Notes under the pieces: model-generated
Databases searched by the model: none
What the model was told of the DNA's origin: nothing
Seen by the model: the letters and a program-made list of their open reading frames with translations, nothing else
Position numbers and translations under genes: made by a program
Shown: positions 26,204 to 34,724 of the stretch, piece by piece
Position numbering within the stretch: the stretch's first letter is position 1
Layout: each line of letters opens with the position of its first letter
Source: an uncultured Treponema sp.
GTDB lineage: Bacteria > Spirochaetota > Spirochaetia > Treponematales > Treponemataceae
Length of the DNA: 34,724 bases
Direction of reading: 5' to 3'
NCBI GenBank assembly: GCA_946532115.1
Contig: CAMNBC010000011.1
Coordinates: 1 to 34,724 of the forward strand

Positions 26204-28363
26204 ATGATAAAAGGTGCGGGTGTGGATAATTCAGAGGATACCGAAAAAAAAGTTGAACACAAACAGGTTGATGAACTCCAGGCTGGAAATTACATTTCCA
26301 ATGGAGGTCCGCTTTCAAAAATTTCTGATTCTTTTGAAGAACGCCCGATCCAGGTTGAACTGCTGCAGCATATAGTCCGTGCATTCAATGAAGAAAAAAT
26401 CGCTGTTTTTGAAGCAGGAACAGGTGTCGGAAAATCTTATTCATATTTAATTCCTTCTGTTTTATGGGCATTAATGAACAAAGAACGTGTCATTATTTCA
26501 ACAGGCACAATTAATCTTCAGCAGCAGCTTTGTGAAAAAGATATTCCGGCTGTAGAAAAAATCATTGGAAAGAAATTTAAATATGTCCTGTTAAAAGGAC
26601 GTCAGAATTATATTTGTATGCGTCGTTTAAATGATGCTGCTTCTATTCTTGATTTATTTGAAGGCGAGGCTGACGAACTTAAAAAAATAGCTGAATGGGC
26701 ACAAAACTCTCCAACTGGCAGCAAAAGTGATATGACCTTTATGCCATCTGAAAGTGTCTGGTCAAAAGTAAACTCCGAAAGCGATGCATGTATGGGGAAA
26801 AAGTGTCCTTTCTTTGGAGAATGTTTTGTAATGAAGATTCGCAAAGAAGCTTCAACTGCAAATCTGGTTGTTGTAAATCATCATTTGCTGTTTGCTGATA
26901 TAGAATCCAGGTTAAGTGGGGCTGGTTATGATGATGCAGCAGTTTTACCTCCATACCGTCATATTGTTTTTGATGAAGCTCATGGTATAGAAAGTGCTGC
27001 AACAAGTTTTTTCAGCGAAAGTGTAAACCGGTTTAAGTTGAACAAACTGATTAATCAGATGTACCGTCACAGAAAAAATTCTGAGTCTGGTCATTTATGC
27101 AGTCTTGCAATTCTTTCAAGCAATGAAGAAAAAGCAGGTTCCGCGTTTGAACTTACTAATAAAATAAAACTGGCACTTACAAATGTAGAAATTGCGGCAA
27201 AAGATCTTTTGACAAATGAATATACAATGCGTCTTTATGATGCAACTGCACGCAATTTTGGACCTCTTCTGGTTGCAATCGGGGAGCTTACACGTGCTCT
27301 TGGAAGCTTTACAGGTGTAATCCGTGAAGTAATGGAAGGGGTAGATGAAGATGACAGAGATGCTCCCTGCTACTGGGAGTCAAAAGTAATTTTACGTCAT
27401 CTGGAATCTTATGTAGTTTTATTAAAGAACTTTTCTGTCTGGGATGAAAAACGCGATGATGTGTTCTGGATTCAAAAGAGAAGGCTTCCTCCTGACATGG
27501 TTCGCGATGCCGGGGATGCAGAATACGTTATCCTTACTCAGACACCACTTGATATTTCTCACCTGATGAATGAAGGTGTTTTTGAACAGATGTCTACTGT
27601 TGTTTGTACTTCAGCAACGCTCAAAACCGGCCGTGACTTTAATTACTGGATGCGGCGTACCGGTGTAACACTTTCAGGTGCTGAACGCATAATAAAAGGT
27701 GAGTTCCCGTCTCCGTTCCCGTACAATAAAAACATGCTTTTTGCTGTTCCATCTGATGCGCCTCTTCCGGACAATATTCAGTTTCAGCAGTGGGTGGAAA
27801 TGGCACTTCCCAGGTTGATTCAAGCGGCGGCCGGAAGAACTCTGGTTTTGTTTACTTCGTATGAGTCGCTGAAAAGTGCGCACCGTACTGTGACTGCGAC
27901 TATGCGCGGATTTGCCGGCCGCATCATGAAACAGGGGGATGATGATAACTCTAAACTGCTTGAGGCTTTTAAGAAAGAAAACGAAAGTGTGCTTTTTGCA
28001 ACTGATTCGTTCTGGCAGGGTGTTGATATTCCAGGAGAGTCGCTTTCGCAGGTAATAATCGTAAAACTTCCGTTCACCGTTCCTAACGATCCTGTTTTTG
28101 TTGCGCGTGCTGAGGCAATTGAAAAGCGCGGCGGAAGTTCATTTATGGAACTTAGTGTGCCGGAAGCTGTAATTAAATTCAGGCAGGGAATTGGACGTCT
28201 TATCCGTCGTTCTGATGATAAAGGTGTTGTTGTTGTATTAGACCGCCGTATTTATGAAAAACGTTACGGAACAATTTTTACTGCAAGCATGCCAGAATGT
28301 AAACAGGTATATGAGCCTCTTTCAGAATTATCTCGTAGAATAAATTCCTTTATTTTTAACTGA
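26204..28363 (+). CDS. DinG/XPD-family ATP-dependent DNA helicase
   Basis: Walker A EAGTGVGKSYSYLIP, VVNHHLLFADI, FDEAH, FWQGVDIPG, FRQGIGRLIRR; Cys cluster CMRR...CMGKKCPFFGEC. Track start 25967 rejected because it reads through the tRNA. Confidence 0.88.
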   Translation: MIKGAGVDNSEDTEKKVEHKQVDELQAGNYISNGGPLSKISDSFEERPIQVELLQHIVRAFNEEKIAVFEAGTGVGKSYSYLIPSVLWALMNKERVIISTGTINLQQQLCEKDIPAVEKIIGKKFKYVLLKGRQNYICMRRLNDAASILDLFEGEADELKKIAEWAQNSPTGSKSDMTFMPSESVWSKVNSESDACMGKKCPFFGECFVMKIRKEASTANLVVVNHHLLFADIESRLSGAGYDDAAVLPPYRHIVFDEAHGIESAATSFFSESVNRFKLNKLINQMYRHRKNSESGHLCSLAILSSNEEKAGSAFELTNKIKLALTNVEIAAKDLLTNEYTMRLYDATARNFGPLLVAIGELTRALGSFTGVIREVMEGVDEDDRDAPCYWESKVILRHLESYVVLLKNFSVWDEKRDDVFWIQKRRLPPDMVRDAGDAEYVILTQTPLDISHLMNEGVFEQMSTVVCTSATLKTGRDFNYWMRRTGVTLSGAERIIKGEFPSPFPYNKNMLFAVPSDAPLPDNIQFQQWVEMALPRLIQAAAGRTLVLFTSYESLKSAHRTVTATMRGFAGRIMKQGDDDNSKLLEAFKKENESVLFATDSFWQGVDIPGESLSQVIIVKLPFTVPNDPVFVARAEAIEKRGGSSFMELSVPEAVIKFRQGIGRLIRRSDDKGVVVVLDRRIYEKRYGTIFTASMPECKQVYEPLSELSRRINSFIFN

Positions 28364-28439
28364 CATTGCGCTATAATATACGACACTAAGTATATTGGCT
28401 GTGTCTGACACAACAATCTAATTTTTTCGGGTGGTAAAT

Positions 28440-29198
28440 ATGTCTTTTCTGACTGCTCTGTGTTTGTTTTCAATGGTAATTCCTGCTTCTCTAGCAAATA
28501 TTTTTGCATATCCTGTCAGTAAGAAACTAAGTCTTAAAATTTCAGATTATATTGTACGTGTTCTGGCTCCACGCCTTTTTGCAATTCTTTATACTTATAA
28601 ACGTTTCCATTTCTGGAGCTACGATATTCATAAAGATGAATTGCCGGAAAACTTTATTGTTATTTCAAATCATCAGAGTCTTCTTGATATACCTGTTTAT
28701 ATGAAATTTCTTAAAGGGCGTGAAATGCGCTTTATAGCAAAAGATGCTCTTGGTCGTCATATTCCTCTTGTTTCAGAAATGCTTCGTACACAGGAGCATT
28801 GTCTTATTCCACGTAAGGCAAAGCCAATGGAAGCAATGCGTTATATTTCTGATTTTGGGAAGAGGGTAGTAGAAAGAAATCAGATTCCTATTCTTTTTCC
28901 GGAAGGTTCCCGTACCCGCGATGGAAATGTTGGAAAATTCTTTTCTGCAGGTTTCCGTCAGCTTACAGAATCTACAGGACTTCCTGTTGTAGTTTGTGCT
29001 CTTGACGGTGGCTGGAAGCTTCGCGACTTCCGTAAGATTATGACAAACATTAAATACGGTTCATATCGCGTAAAAATCTTAAAGATTTATGAACCTCCAA
29101 AATCAAAGGAAGAGTGTAATGCAATCCTGGAAGAATCAAGAATTTTAATGCAGCAGCAGATAGAATACTGGCGCCAGCTTCCAGCAGATAAGAAATAG
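28440..29198 (+). CDS. plsC: 1-acyl-sn-glycerol-3-phosphate acyltransferase family (PlsC-like)
   Basis: NHQSLLDIP (HX4D) and FPEGSRTRDG motifs; N-terminal hydrophobic segment. Confidence 0.9.
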   Translation: MSFLTALCLFSMVIPASLANIFAYPVSKKLSLKISDYIVRVLAPRLFAILYTYKRFHFWSYDIHKDELPENFIVISNHQSLLDIPVYMKFLKGREMRFIAKDALGRHIPLVSEMLRTQEHCLIPRKAKPMEAMRYISDFGKRVVERNQIPILFPEGSRTRDGNVGKFFSAGFRQLTESTGLPVVVCALDGGWKLRDFRKIMTNIKYGSYRVKILKIYEPPKSKEECNAILEESRILMQQQIEYWRQLPADKK

Positions 29199-29250
29199 AT
29201 GCTGAAACAAGTTCAGCATGACGTCATTCCGAACTTGTTTCGGGAGCTAT
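29198..29250. repeat. Dispersed palindromic repeat (GATGCTGAAACAAGTTCAGCATGAC family)
   Basis: AGATGCTGAAACAAGTTCAGCATGAC recurs in reverse complement at about 34535-34560. Confidence 0.8.
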
Positions 29251-29251
29251 A

Positions 29252-29292
29252 AAAAAAGACCGTACGTTTCATGATTACGTACGGTCTTTTTT
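29252..29292. terminator. Bidirectional intrinsic terminator between convergent genes
   Basis: AAAAAAGACCGTACGT (29252-29267) / ACGTACGGTCTTTTTT (29277-29292), perfect 16-bp arms. Confidence 0.9.
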
Positions 29293-29312
29293 AGTAGTAA
29301 AATCTTTTAGGA

Positions 29313-29486
29313 TTACTTGAAATCCTTTGGTCTTCTTTCAACACGTTTGCATTTCTGGCATTCTGCCTGATTTCTAAGTCTGCCATTTTCAATCATTGTT
29401 TTCATTATGATTTCGCCACCACAGTCAGGGCAAATGAATTTTTGTGTTGCAACAGTTGTACGAGAGTTTTTACTAGCTCCAGCCAT
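29313..29486 (-). CDS. 57-aa zinc-ribbon protein (not in supplied ORF track)
   Basis: MAGASKNSRTTVATQKFICPDCGGEIIMKTMIENGRLRNQAECQKCKRVERRPKDFK; CPDC...CQKC; GGAGG ribosome-binding site; sigma70-like promoter and terminator frame it. Confidence 0.82.
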   Translation of the reverse strand: MAGASKNSRTTVATQKFICPDCGGEIIMKTMIENGRLRNQAECQKCKRVERRPKDFK

Positions 29487-29518
29487 TATGTGCCTCCAAT
29501 CGAATATTCGTATCAGAT

Positions 29519-29547
29519 ATAATAATGAGATATTACACTAGTGTCAA
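29519..29547 (-). promoter_or_regulatory. Sigma70-type promoter for the 57-aa zinc-ribbon gene
   Basis: On the minus strand TTGACA (29547-29542), 17-nt spacer, TATTAT (29524-29519). Confidence 0.72.
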
Positions 29548-29577
29548 TAATTCAACCCATAAAATTCTAAACTTTAA

Positions 29578-29606
29578 TTGACATTGTATATGCAATTTGA
29601 TAATAT
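29578..29606 (+). promoter_or_regulatory. Sigma70-type promoter for rpsT
   Basis: TTGACA (29578-29583), 17-nt spacer, TAATAT (29601-29606). Confidence 0.75.
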
Positions 29607-29642
29607 ATCAGACAGTTAACTATATTTTTTGGGGGTCTCCAA

Positions 29643-29918
29643 TTGGCAGGCAAAAAATCATCTGCAGAAAAAAGACACGCACAGAGCGAAGTTCGCAGAC
29701 TTCATAATAAAGCAATCAAAAGCACTTGCAGAACTTATGCAAAGCAGTTTGTAGAAGCAGTTCAGGCTAAAGATCAGAAACTTGCTGAAGAAAAATACAA
29801 GCAGCTTCAGGCTGAACTCGACAGCGCTCGCAGCAAAGGTGTTTTGAAGAGAAATGCTGTGTCTCGCAAAAAGTCAAGAATGATGAACCTTTACAATGCT
29901 ACTTTTGCAGCAAAATAA
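29643..29918 (+). CDS. rpsT: 30S ribosomal protein S20, TTG start codon
   Basis: AGKKSSAEKRHAQSEVRRLHNKAIKSTCRTYAKQF...SKGVLKRNAVSRKKSRM; initiation at TTG 29643. Confidence 0.95.
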   Translation: MAGKKSSAEKRHAQSEVRRLHNKAIKSTCRTYAKQFVEAVQAKDQKLAEEKYKQLQAELDSARSKGVLKRNAVSRKKSRMMNLYNATFAAK

Positions 29919-29941
29919 CATTATTGGCTAATGCTTATGGA

Positions 29942-29975
29942 AAACCAGTTGATTTAATTCAACTGGTTTTTTTTT
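29942..29975 (+). terminator. Intrinsic terminator after rpsT
   Basis: AACCAGTTGA-TTTAAT-TCAACTGGTT followed by a T run. Confidence 0.88.
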
Positions 29976-29985
29976 GCCAGTTTTG

Positions 29986-29994
29986 TGTTATAAT
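29986..29994 (+). promoter_or_regulatory. Extended -10 promoter element upstream of the HU gene
   Basis: TGTTATAAT (TGnTATAAT). Confidence 0.45.
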
Positions 29995-30021
29995 AATTTA
30001 AAAAAAAACGGGAGCTTGCAG

Positions 30022-30336
30022 ATGGCTGATCAAAAAATTACCAAGAATGATTTAATTGACGCAATTTACAAATCTACAGATATAGAAAAACAGGAAATTG
30101 CAAAAGTAATAGATAGTTTTTTGCGTCATACACGCGAATCACTGGAAAAGGGAAGTACAATAGAATTGCGCGGCTTTGGTACTTTTGAACCAAGATTGCG
30201 AAAAGGCCGTTCTGTAGCAAGAAATCCGCGGACAGGAGAAAAGCTTTCCGTAGAAGCACATTATGTTGCAGCTTTCCGTGCAGGTCAGGAATTAAAAAAG
30301 AATCTGTGGAATCTTAAAAAAGAAGATGAAAAATAA
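30022..30336 (+). CDS. HU/IHF-family DNA-binding protein
   Basis: MADQKITKNDLIDAIYKSTDIEKQEIAKVIDSFL...IELRGFGTFEPRLRKGRSVARNPRTGE; start at ATG 30022 after GGGAG. Confidence 0.95.
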   Translation: MADQKITKNDLIDAIYKSTDIEKQEIAKVIDSFLRHTRESLEKGSTIELRGFGTFEPRLRKGRSVARNPRTGEKLSVEAHYVAAFRAGQELKKNLWNLKKEDEK

Positions 30337-32017
30337 AAAAACTGCGAAAACAATAAATATCGGAAAAATAATACAAAATCTCTTTCTTGTAATTATAGCA
30401 GCTGTTTTATTCTGGCTTTCAAATCCAAACATTTTGTTCAATAATGGCCTTTCATTTCTTGCATGGTTTAATTATCTTCCGGTCTTCTTTCTGATTAAGA
30501 AATCAAAGCTTTCATTCAGCTGGTTATGGGGAGGATTTTATGGAGTTCTTTCCTACGGACTTTATGGTTACTGGCTTAAGACTTTTCATCCGATGGGATT
30601 AATTATAGTCTGTATCGGGTATTTTTTTATTTGTGCTTTTTTGTTTTTTATTCTGAAACTTTGTGATTTATTATGTAAAAAAAATGCCTGGCTACTTGAG
30701 TTCTTATGTGTCTGTGCCTATGAGTATGTAAAAACACTGGGCTTTTTTGGAATCAGTTATGGAGTTACAGCTTATACTCAATGGCAGAATATACATTTGA
30801 TTCAACTGTGTTCTTTAACTGGAGTATTTGGACTGAATCTTCTTGTGATTTTTCCTTCTTCATTTTTATTCAGCTATATAAGTAAAAGTGCTGCACGAAA
30901 TAAAATTTTGAATCATGAAGCGTTTGGAAAATCTCATATTTCTGCTTATGTAAAAAAAGAGCAGGCACTGTGGCAAAATTCTCTTACCCTTACTTATGTT
31001 TGTGGAGTTTTGTGGCTTGTGCTTCTGGTGGCTTCCCTGATTTATGGATTTAAGGCAATTTCAAAAAATCAATTTGAAAAGACTGTGAGTGTAGCTGCAA
31101 TTCAGAATAATGAAAATCCATGGAAAAATGGAATTGAAGAATATTCACAAAACGTTAAAAAACTTATTCAGCTTACAGAAGAAGCTCAGGCTCTTGCGAA
31201 TGAAGTTGATTTTATTGTATGGCCGGAAACTGCCGTAGTTCCATCAATTGTTTATAATTACGATTATGGAAATGATGTACGTCGTTTTCTGCTTATTTCC
31301 CAGCTCTTGAATTTTATTGATGAAAATAATGCAGTGTTTGTAATTGGAAATTCTCACGAGGTTGAACTTCGAAATGTTGAGCGGGTACGCTATAACAGCG
31401 CCCTGGTTTTTGAATCCGGTAAAAATGTTCATCCTTGTGAGCCTGATATTTATTCAAAAACCAGACTTGTTCCTTTTACAGAAACTTTTCCAGCAAAACA
31501 TCTTTTTCCGAATCTTTACGTAAAGCTTTTGAATGGTGATTCTCACATGTGGGAGAAAGGTGAAGAATATACGGTTTTTGATTACCGTGGATTAAAATTT
31601 TCAACACCAATTTGTTTTGAAGATACCTTTAGTACTGTGTGCCGGCAGATGGTCTTAAATGGTTCGCGCTGTTTTTTTAATTTAAGTAATGATTCGTGGT
31701 CAAAGAGTATACCTTGCCAGAAACAACATCTTGCAATGGCTGTTTTCCGATCTGTGGAAAATGGAGTCCCTTCTGTCCGCAGCACGGCAAGCGGCGTTTC
31801 GTGTATCATAAGCCCCATCGGTAAAATAGAGCGCACTGCACCCGAATTCTGCGAGGCTTTTGTACTTGGCAATATCCCGGTAATTGAAGACGAGGCGCAG
31901 ACTTTGTTTACAAGAACGGGCGATGTGGTGGGAATGGCACAAGCCGCGCTGTTTTGTTTAATATTGATAATGCAGACATTTATTGTTATAATTAATACAA
32001 TAAAAAATCACAGATAA
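30326..32017 (+). CDS. lnt: Apolipoprotein N-acyltransferase
   Basis: Multiple TM helices plus CN-hydrolase domain: VDFIVWPETAVVPS, YSKTRLVPFTETFP, STPICFEDTF. Confidence 0.93.
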   Translation: MKNKKTAKTINIGKIIQNLFLVIIAAVLFWLSNPNILFNNGLSFLAWFNYLPVFFLIKKSKLSFSWLWGGFYGVLSYGLYGYWLKTFHPMGLIIVCIGYFFICAFLFFILKLCDLLCKKNAWLLEFLCVCAYEYVKTLGFFGISYGVTAYTQWQNIHLIQLCSLTGVFGLNLLVIFPSSFLFSYISKSAARNKILNHEAFGKSHISAYVKKEQALWQNSLTLTYVCGVLWLVLLVASLIYGFKAISKNQFEKTVSVAAIQNNENPWKNGIEEYSQNVKKLIQLTEEAQALANEVDFIVWPETAVVPSIVYNYDYGNDVRRFLLISQLLNFIDENNAVFVIGNSHEVELRNVERVRYNSALVFESGKNVHPCEPDIYSKTRLVPFTETFPAKHLFPNLYVKLLNGDSHMWEKGEEYTVFDYRGLKFSTPICFEDTFSTVCRQMVLNGSRCFFNLSNDSWSKSIPCQKQHLAMAVFRSVENGVPSVRSTASGVSCIISPIGKIERTAPEFCEAFVLGNIPVIEDEAQTLFTRTGDVVGMAQAALFCLILIMQTFIVIINTIKNHR

Positions 32018-32030
32018 TGCAGGTGAATTG

Positions 32031-32462
32031 ATGGCTGAAAAAGGCGAGAACGAAAAAAGAAATATCACGGTTTTTGGTGAAGAAACAGAATTCGACGGAG
32101 TTTTGGAGTTCAGCGACCGCCTTGTTATTACTGGAAAATTCAGTGGGAAGATTAACGCCGCTTCTGGTGATCTGGAAATTGCTAAAAATGCGGCGTGTAA
32201 AGTTTCTACAATCGATGCTAATTCTATTATAGTTGCTGGTGGAGAAGTTCAGGGAGATATGAATGCTGCTGAACGTGTAGAAATCTGTTCCGGCAGCAAG
32301 GTAACCGGGAATATCACAACTGCAAGAATCCGAATTGCTAATAATGTAGAATTCAGCGGAGATGTAAATATGCTGGAAAAAGAACCGGATGTAGACTTGT
32401 TCTCAGTTGCATCCTCAGAATACAAGCAGGCAATGATTATTCATAGTGATGTGATAAAATAA
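32031..32462 (+). CDS. Bactofilin (polymer-forming cytoskeletal protein)
   Basis: ITVFGEETEFDGVLEFSDRLVITGKFSGKINAASGDLEIAKNA...VQGDMNAAERVEICSGSKVTGNITTARIRI beta-helix repeat pattern. Confidence 0.9.
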   Translation: MAEKGENEKRNITVFGEETEFDGVLEFSDRLVITGKFSGKINAASGDLEIAKNAACKVSTIDANSIIVAGGEVQGDMNAAERVEICSGSKVTGNITTARIRIANNVEFSGDVNMLEKEPDVDLFSVASSEYKQAMIIHSDVIK

Positions 32463-32482
32463 GCCTAAAAAAAAGGCTCAGA

Positions 32483-32533
32483 GGCAAGCTGTGCTTGCCG
32501 ACTTTTGCAGATTATCGGGTCAAGCCCGATAAT
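32483..32533. repeat. Pair of intergenic hairpins between bactofilin and rho
   Basis: GGCAAGC-TGT-GCTTGCC (32483-32499) and ATTATCGGG-TCAAG-CCCGATAAT (32511-32533), both perfect. Confidence 0.75.
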
Positions 32534-32553
32534 GACATAATGACACATTTTTC

Positions 32554-32582
32554 TTGACATATTCTAAGAAAAACTGTAATAA
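32554..32582 (+). promoter_or_regulatory. Putative sigma70 promoter upstream of rho
   Basis: TTGACA (32554-32559), 17-nt spacer, weak -10 TAATAA (32577-32582) preceded by TG. Confidence 0.45.
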
Positions 32583-32706
32583 TAAAAGAGTAAGGGGTAT
32601 ACAGCTTATCTTTTTCCCCGAAAAAATCAAATTAAATCTGGTGTTTATTTATTTTTTTACTATATAAAATCAAAAGCAAATTACAATTTATTATGAGGAT
32701 TTTTTA

Positions 32707-34500
32707 ATGGCAGCATTAAGAAGGCGTCGTACAGAAGACGCAAGCGCAGCACAAGAGCCTGCAGAAGAAGCACAGGCAACACTCGACTTTGGTTCAGAGT
32801 CAGAACCGGAAAAACAGAACACTGAAGCAGAACAGACTGTTTTGGAAACAGCTTCGGAACCTGAAACACAAAACACAGAATCTGCACCTTCTTCGGAAGT
32901 AACATCTTCAGAAGAAACTGCTCCGGAAGGTGAAAATCAGGAACCTGGAAAAATTGTCGTTAAACGTAGACGTGTTGTAAAAAAGACTGAAGAATCAGAA
33001 GGAGCCGCACCGGCTCAGACACAACAAACTTCAGCGGCATCACAAGAAGAAAAGCCATACAATAATTACAGATATCAAAACAATCAGAGAAATAATTATA
33101 ATAGAAAAGGACCTGGAATGCGTAAGCCTTATGGCCGAAATTCTTATACACCTCCTAGTCCTGAAGTTGCAGAAATGATGGCCGCTGAAGCAGCTGCTGC
33201 TGCAGAAGAAAATGCAAATAAACCACGTCTTTTAATTAATGAACTTACAAAAGAATCAATGCCTGAACTTCGTGAGCGTGCAACTCAGTTTGGTTATACA
33301 GCAGACGATCTTGCCCCAATGAAAAAGCAGGATTTAATTTTCATTATTCTTAAAGCGCACACAGAACACGGTGGAATTATTTTTGCAGAAGGTTCTCTTG
33401 AAATTCTTCCGGATGGATATGGATTCCTCCGCAGTCCTCAGAACTCTTATCTTCCGGGTCCTGATGATATTTACATCAGTCCGAGTCAGATTCGTCTTTT
33501 CAACCTTAAGACCGGTGATACTGTTTACGGACAGACTCGTTCTCCAAAAGAAGGCGAGCGTTTCTTTGCTCTTCTTCGCATTGAAAAAATCAACTATGAC
33601 GAGCCACGCGTAGCACAGACTCGCGTTCCTTTTGAAAACCTTACACCGCTTTATCCAAATGAAAAGCTTCGCCTTGAAACTGTCTCAACTGAAGTTTCAA
33701 CACGTATCGTCGATTTGTTTGCGCCAATTGGTAAAGGTCAGCGTCTTTTGATTGTTGCACCTCCAAAAGCCGGTAAAACAATTCTTATGCAGAAAATTGC
33801 AAATGCAATTACAACTAATAATCCGGAAGTAAACCTCATCGTTCTTTTGATTGATGAGCGTCCTGAGGAAGTTACAGAAATGGAACGCGCTATCAAGGGC
33901 GAAGTTATTTCTTCTACTTTTGATGAGCAGGCTACCCGCCACGTTCAGGTAGCAGAGATGGTACTTGAAAAGGCAAAGCGACTTGTTGAACACAAACGTG
34001 ATGTTGTAATTTTGCTCGACTCAATTACTCGTCTTGCACGTGCTTATAACCAGACTGTTCAGACTTCCGGTAAGGTTCTTTCAGGTGGTGTTGATTCTAA
34101 CGCACTCTTCAAGCCAAAACGCTTCTTTGGTGCAGCACGTAACGTAGAAGAGGGTGGTTCTCTTACTATCATTTCTACAGCACTTATTGAAACCGGTAGC
34201 CGTATGGATGAGGTTATCTTTGAAGAGTTTAAGGGAACCGGTAACTCAGAAATTAACCTTGACCGTAAGCTTGCAGAACGACGTCTCTTCCCGGCAATTA
34301 ACATCAAAAAATCTGGTACCCGTAAAGAGGAGCTTCTCCTTACAGAAAACGAACTCCAGAAAATCTGGATTCTTCGTAAAGTACTCAACCCGATGGAAGA
34401 TGTTGATGTTACAGAGCTTATTCTTGACCGCATGAAGAAGTCTAAAACAAACGAAGCCTTCCTTAACAGCATGAACGCTGGCACTGCAGGTATGGAGTAA
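32707..34500 (+). CDS. rho: Transcription termination factor Rho with long N-terminal extension
   Basis: [94 protein letters not shown]. Confidence 0.97.
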   Translation: MAALRRRRTEDASAAQEPAEEAQATLDFGSESEPEKQNTEAEQTVLETASEPETQNTESAPSSEVTSSEETAPEGENQEPGKIVVKRRRVVKKTEESEGAAPAQTQQTSAASQEEKPYNNYRYQNNQRNNYNRKGPGMRKPYGRNSYTPPSPEVAEMMAAEAAAAAEENANKPRLLINELTKESMPELRERATQFGYTADDLAPMKKQDLIFIILKAHTEHGGIIFAEGSLEILPDGYGFLRSPQNSYLPGPDDIYISPSQIRLFNLKTGDTVYGQTRSPKEGERFFALLRIEKINYDEPRVAQTRVPFENLTPLYPNEKLRLETVSTEVSTRIVDLFAPIGKGQRLLIVAPPKAGKTILMQKIANAITTNNPEVNLIVLLIDERPEEVTEMERAIKGEVISSTFDEQATRHVQVAEMVLEKAKRLVEHKRDVVILLDSITRLARAYNQTVQTSGKVLSGGVDSNALFKPKRFFGAARNVEEGGSLTIISTALIETGSRMDEVIFEEFKGTGNSEINLDRKLAERRLFPAINIKKSGTRKEELLLTENELQKIWILRKVLNPMEDVDVTELILDRMKKSKTNEAFLNSMNAGTAGME

Positions 34501-34534
34501 TCCACAAAGTGTTAGGGGCTGTCCAAAAAGTATT

Positions 34535-34640
34535 GTCATGCTGAACTTGTTTCAGCATCTACACCACATCTAGTTCTATAGATTCCGAAACACACATTCG
34601 TAGCAGGTGCGTGCGAATGTGGCGTAGCGTTCGGAATGAC
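34535..34640. repeat. Composite palindromic repeat downstream of rho
   Basis: GTCATGCTGAACTTGTTTCAGCATCT plus nested ATTCCGAA...CACATTCG...CGAATGTG...TTCGGAAT inverted repeats. Confidence 0.75.
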
Positions 34641-34724
34641 ACTAGGATGTAAACTTATTGGTCATCCCCATCTTTTTTTCGGGAGAATTCTCCTAATTTT
34701 TCCCAATTCGCAAAGAAATACATC

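Noticed and set aside
34059-34505. 148-aa minus-strand ORF
   Set aside because: Antisense to the highly conserved Rho ATPase domain; shadow ORF

Overview
The window looks like ordinary Treponema-type spirochete chromosome, AT-rich with short intergenic gaps. It carries several recognisable blocks. (1) 117-4873, minus strand: a partner-switching signalling block with a lipoprotein/7TM SpoIIE-type phosphatase, a HATPase (RsbW-like), a STAS protein (RsbV-like) and a GAF-SpoIIE phosphatase. (2) 5011-8061, minus: a three-gene operon of membrane-anchored TPR protein, metallophosphoesterase and ParB-like-domain protein. (3) 8191-11509, plus: two TPR proteins. (4) 11506-15091, minus: xseA, xseB, mutL, with a very long hairpin between xseA and xseB. 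(5) 15208-21901, plus: a four-gene putative glycan/nucleotide-sugar cluster. It encodes a SPASM protein whose radical-SAM cysteine motif appears to be lost, a glycosyltransferase-like protein, an 831-aa SpsF-like/PseG-like/methyltransferase fusion, and an ATP-grasp protein. This is the best candidate here for an under-described system. (6) 21910-24596, plus: N-acetylmuramoyl-alanine amidase, GerMN protein and FlaA flagellar sheath protein. (7) 24685-34500: RelA/SpoT-TPR fusion, tRNA-Glu, DinG-like helicase, PlsC, a 57-aa zinc ribbon absent from the ORF track, rpsT with a TTG start, HU, Lnt, bactofilin and Rho with a disordered N-terminus. Dispersed palindromic intergenic repeats occur at several sites. 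I saw no CRISPR array, no transposase and no rRNA. All family calls come from motif reading by eye; no searches were run.
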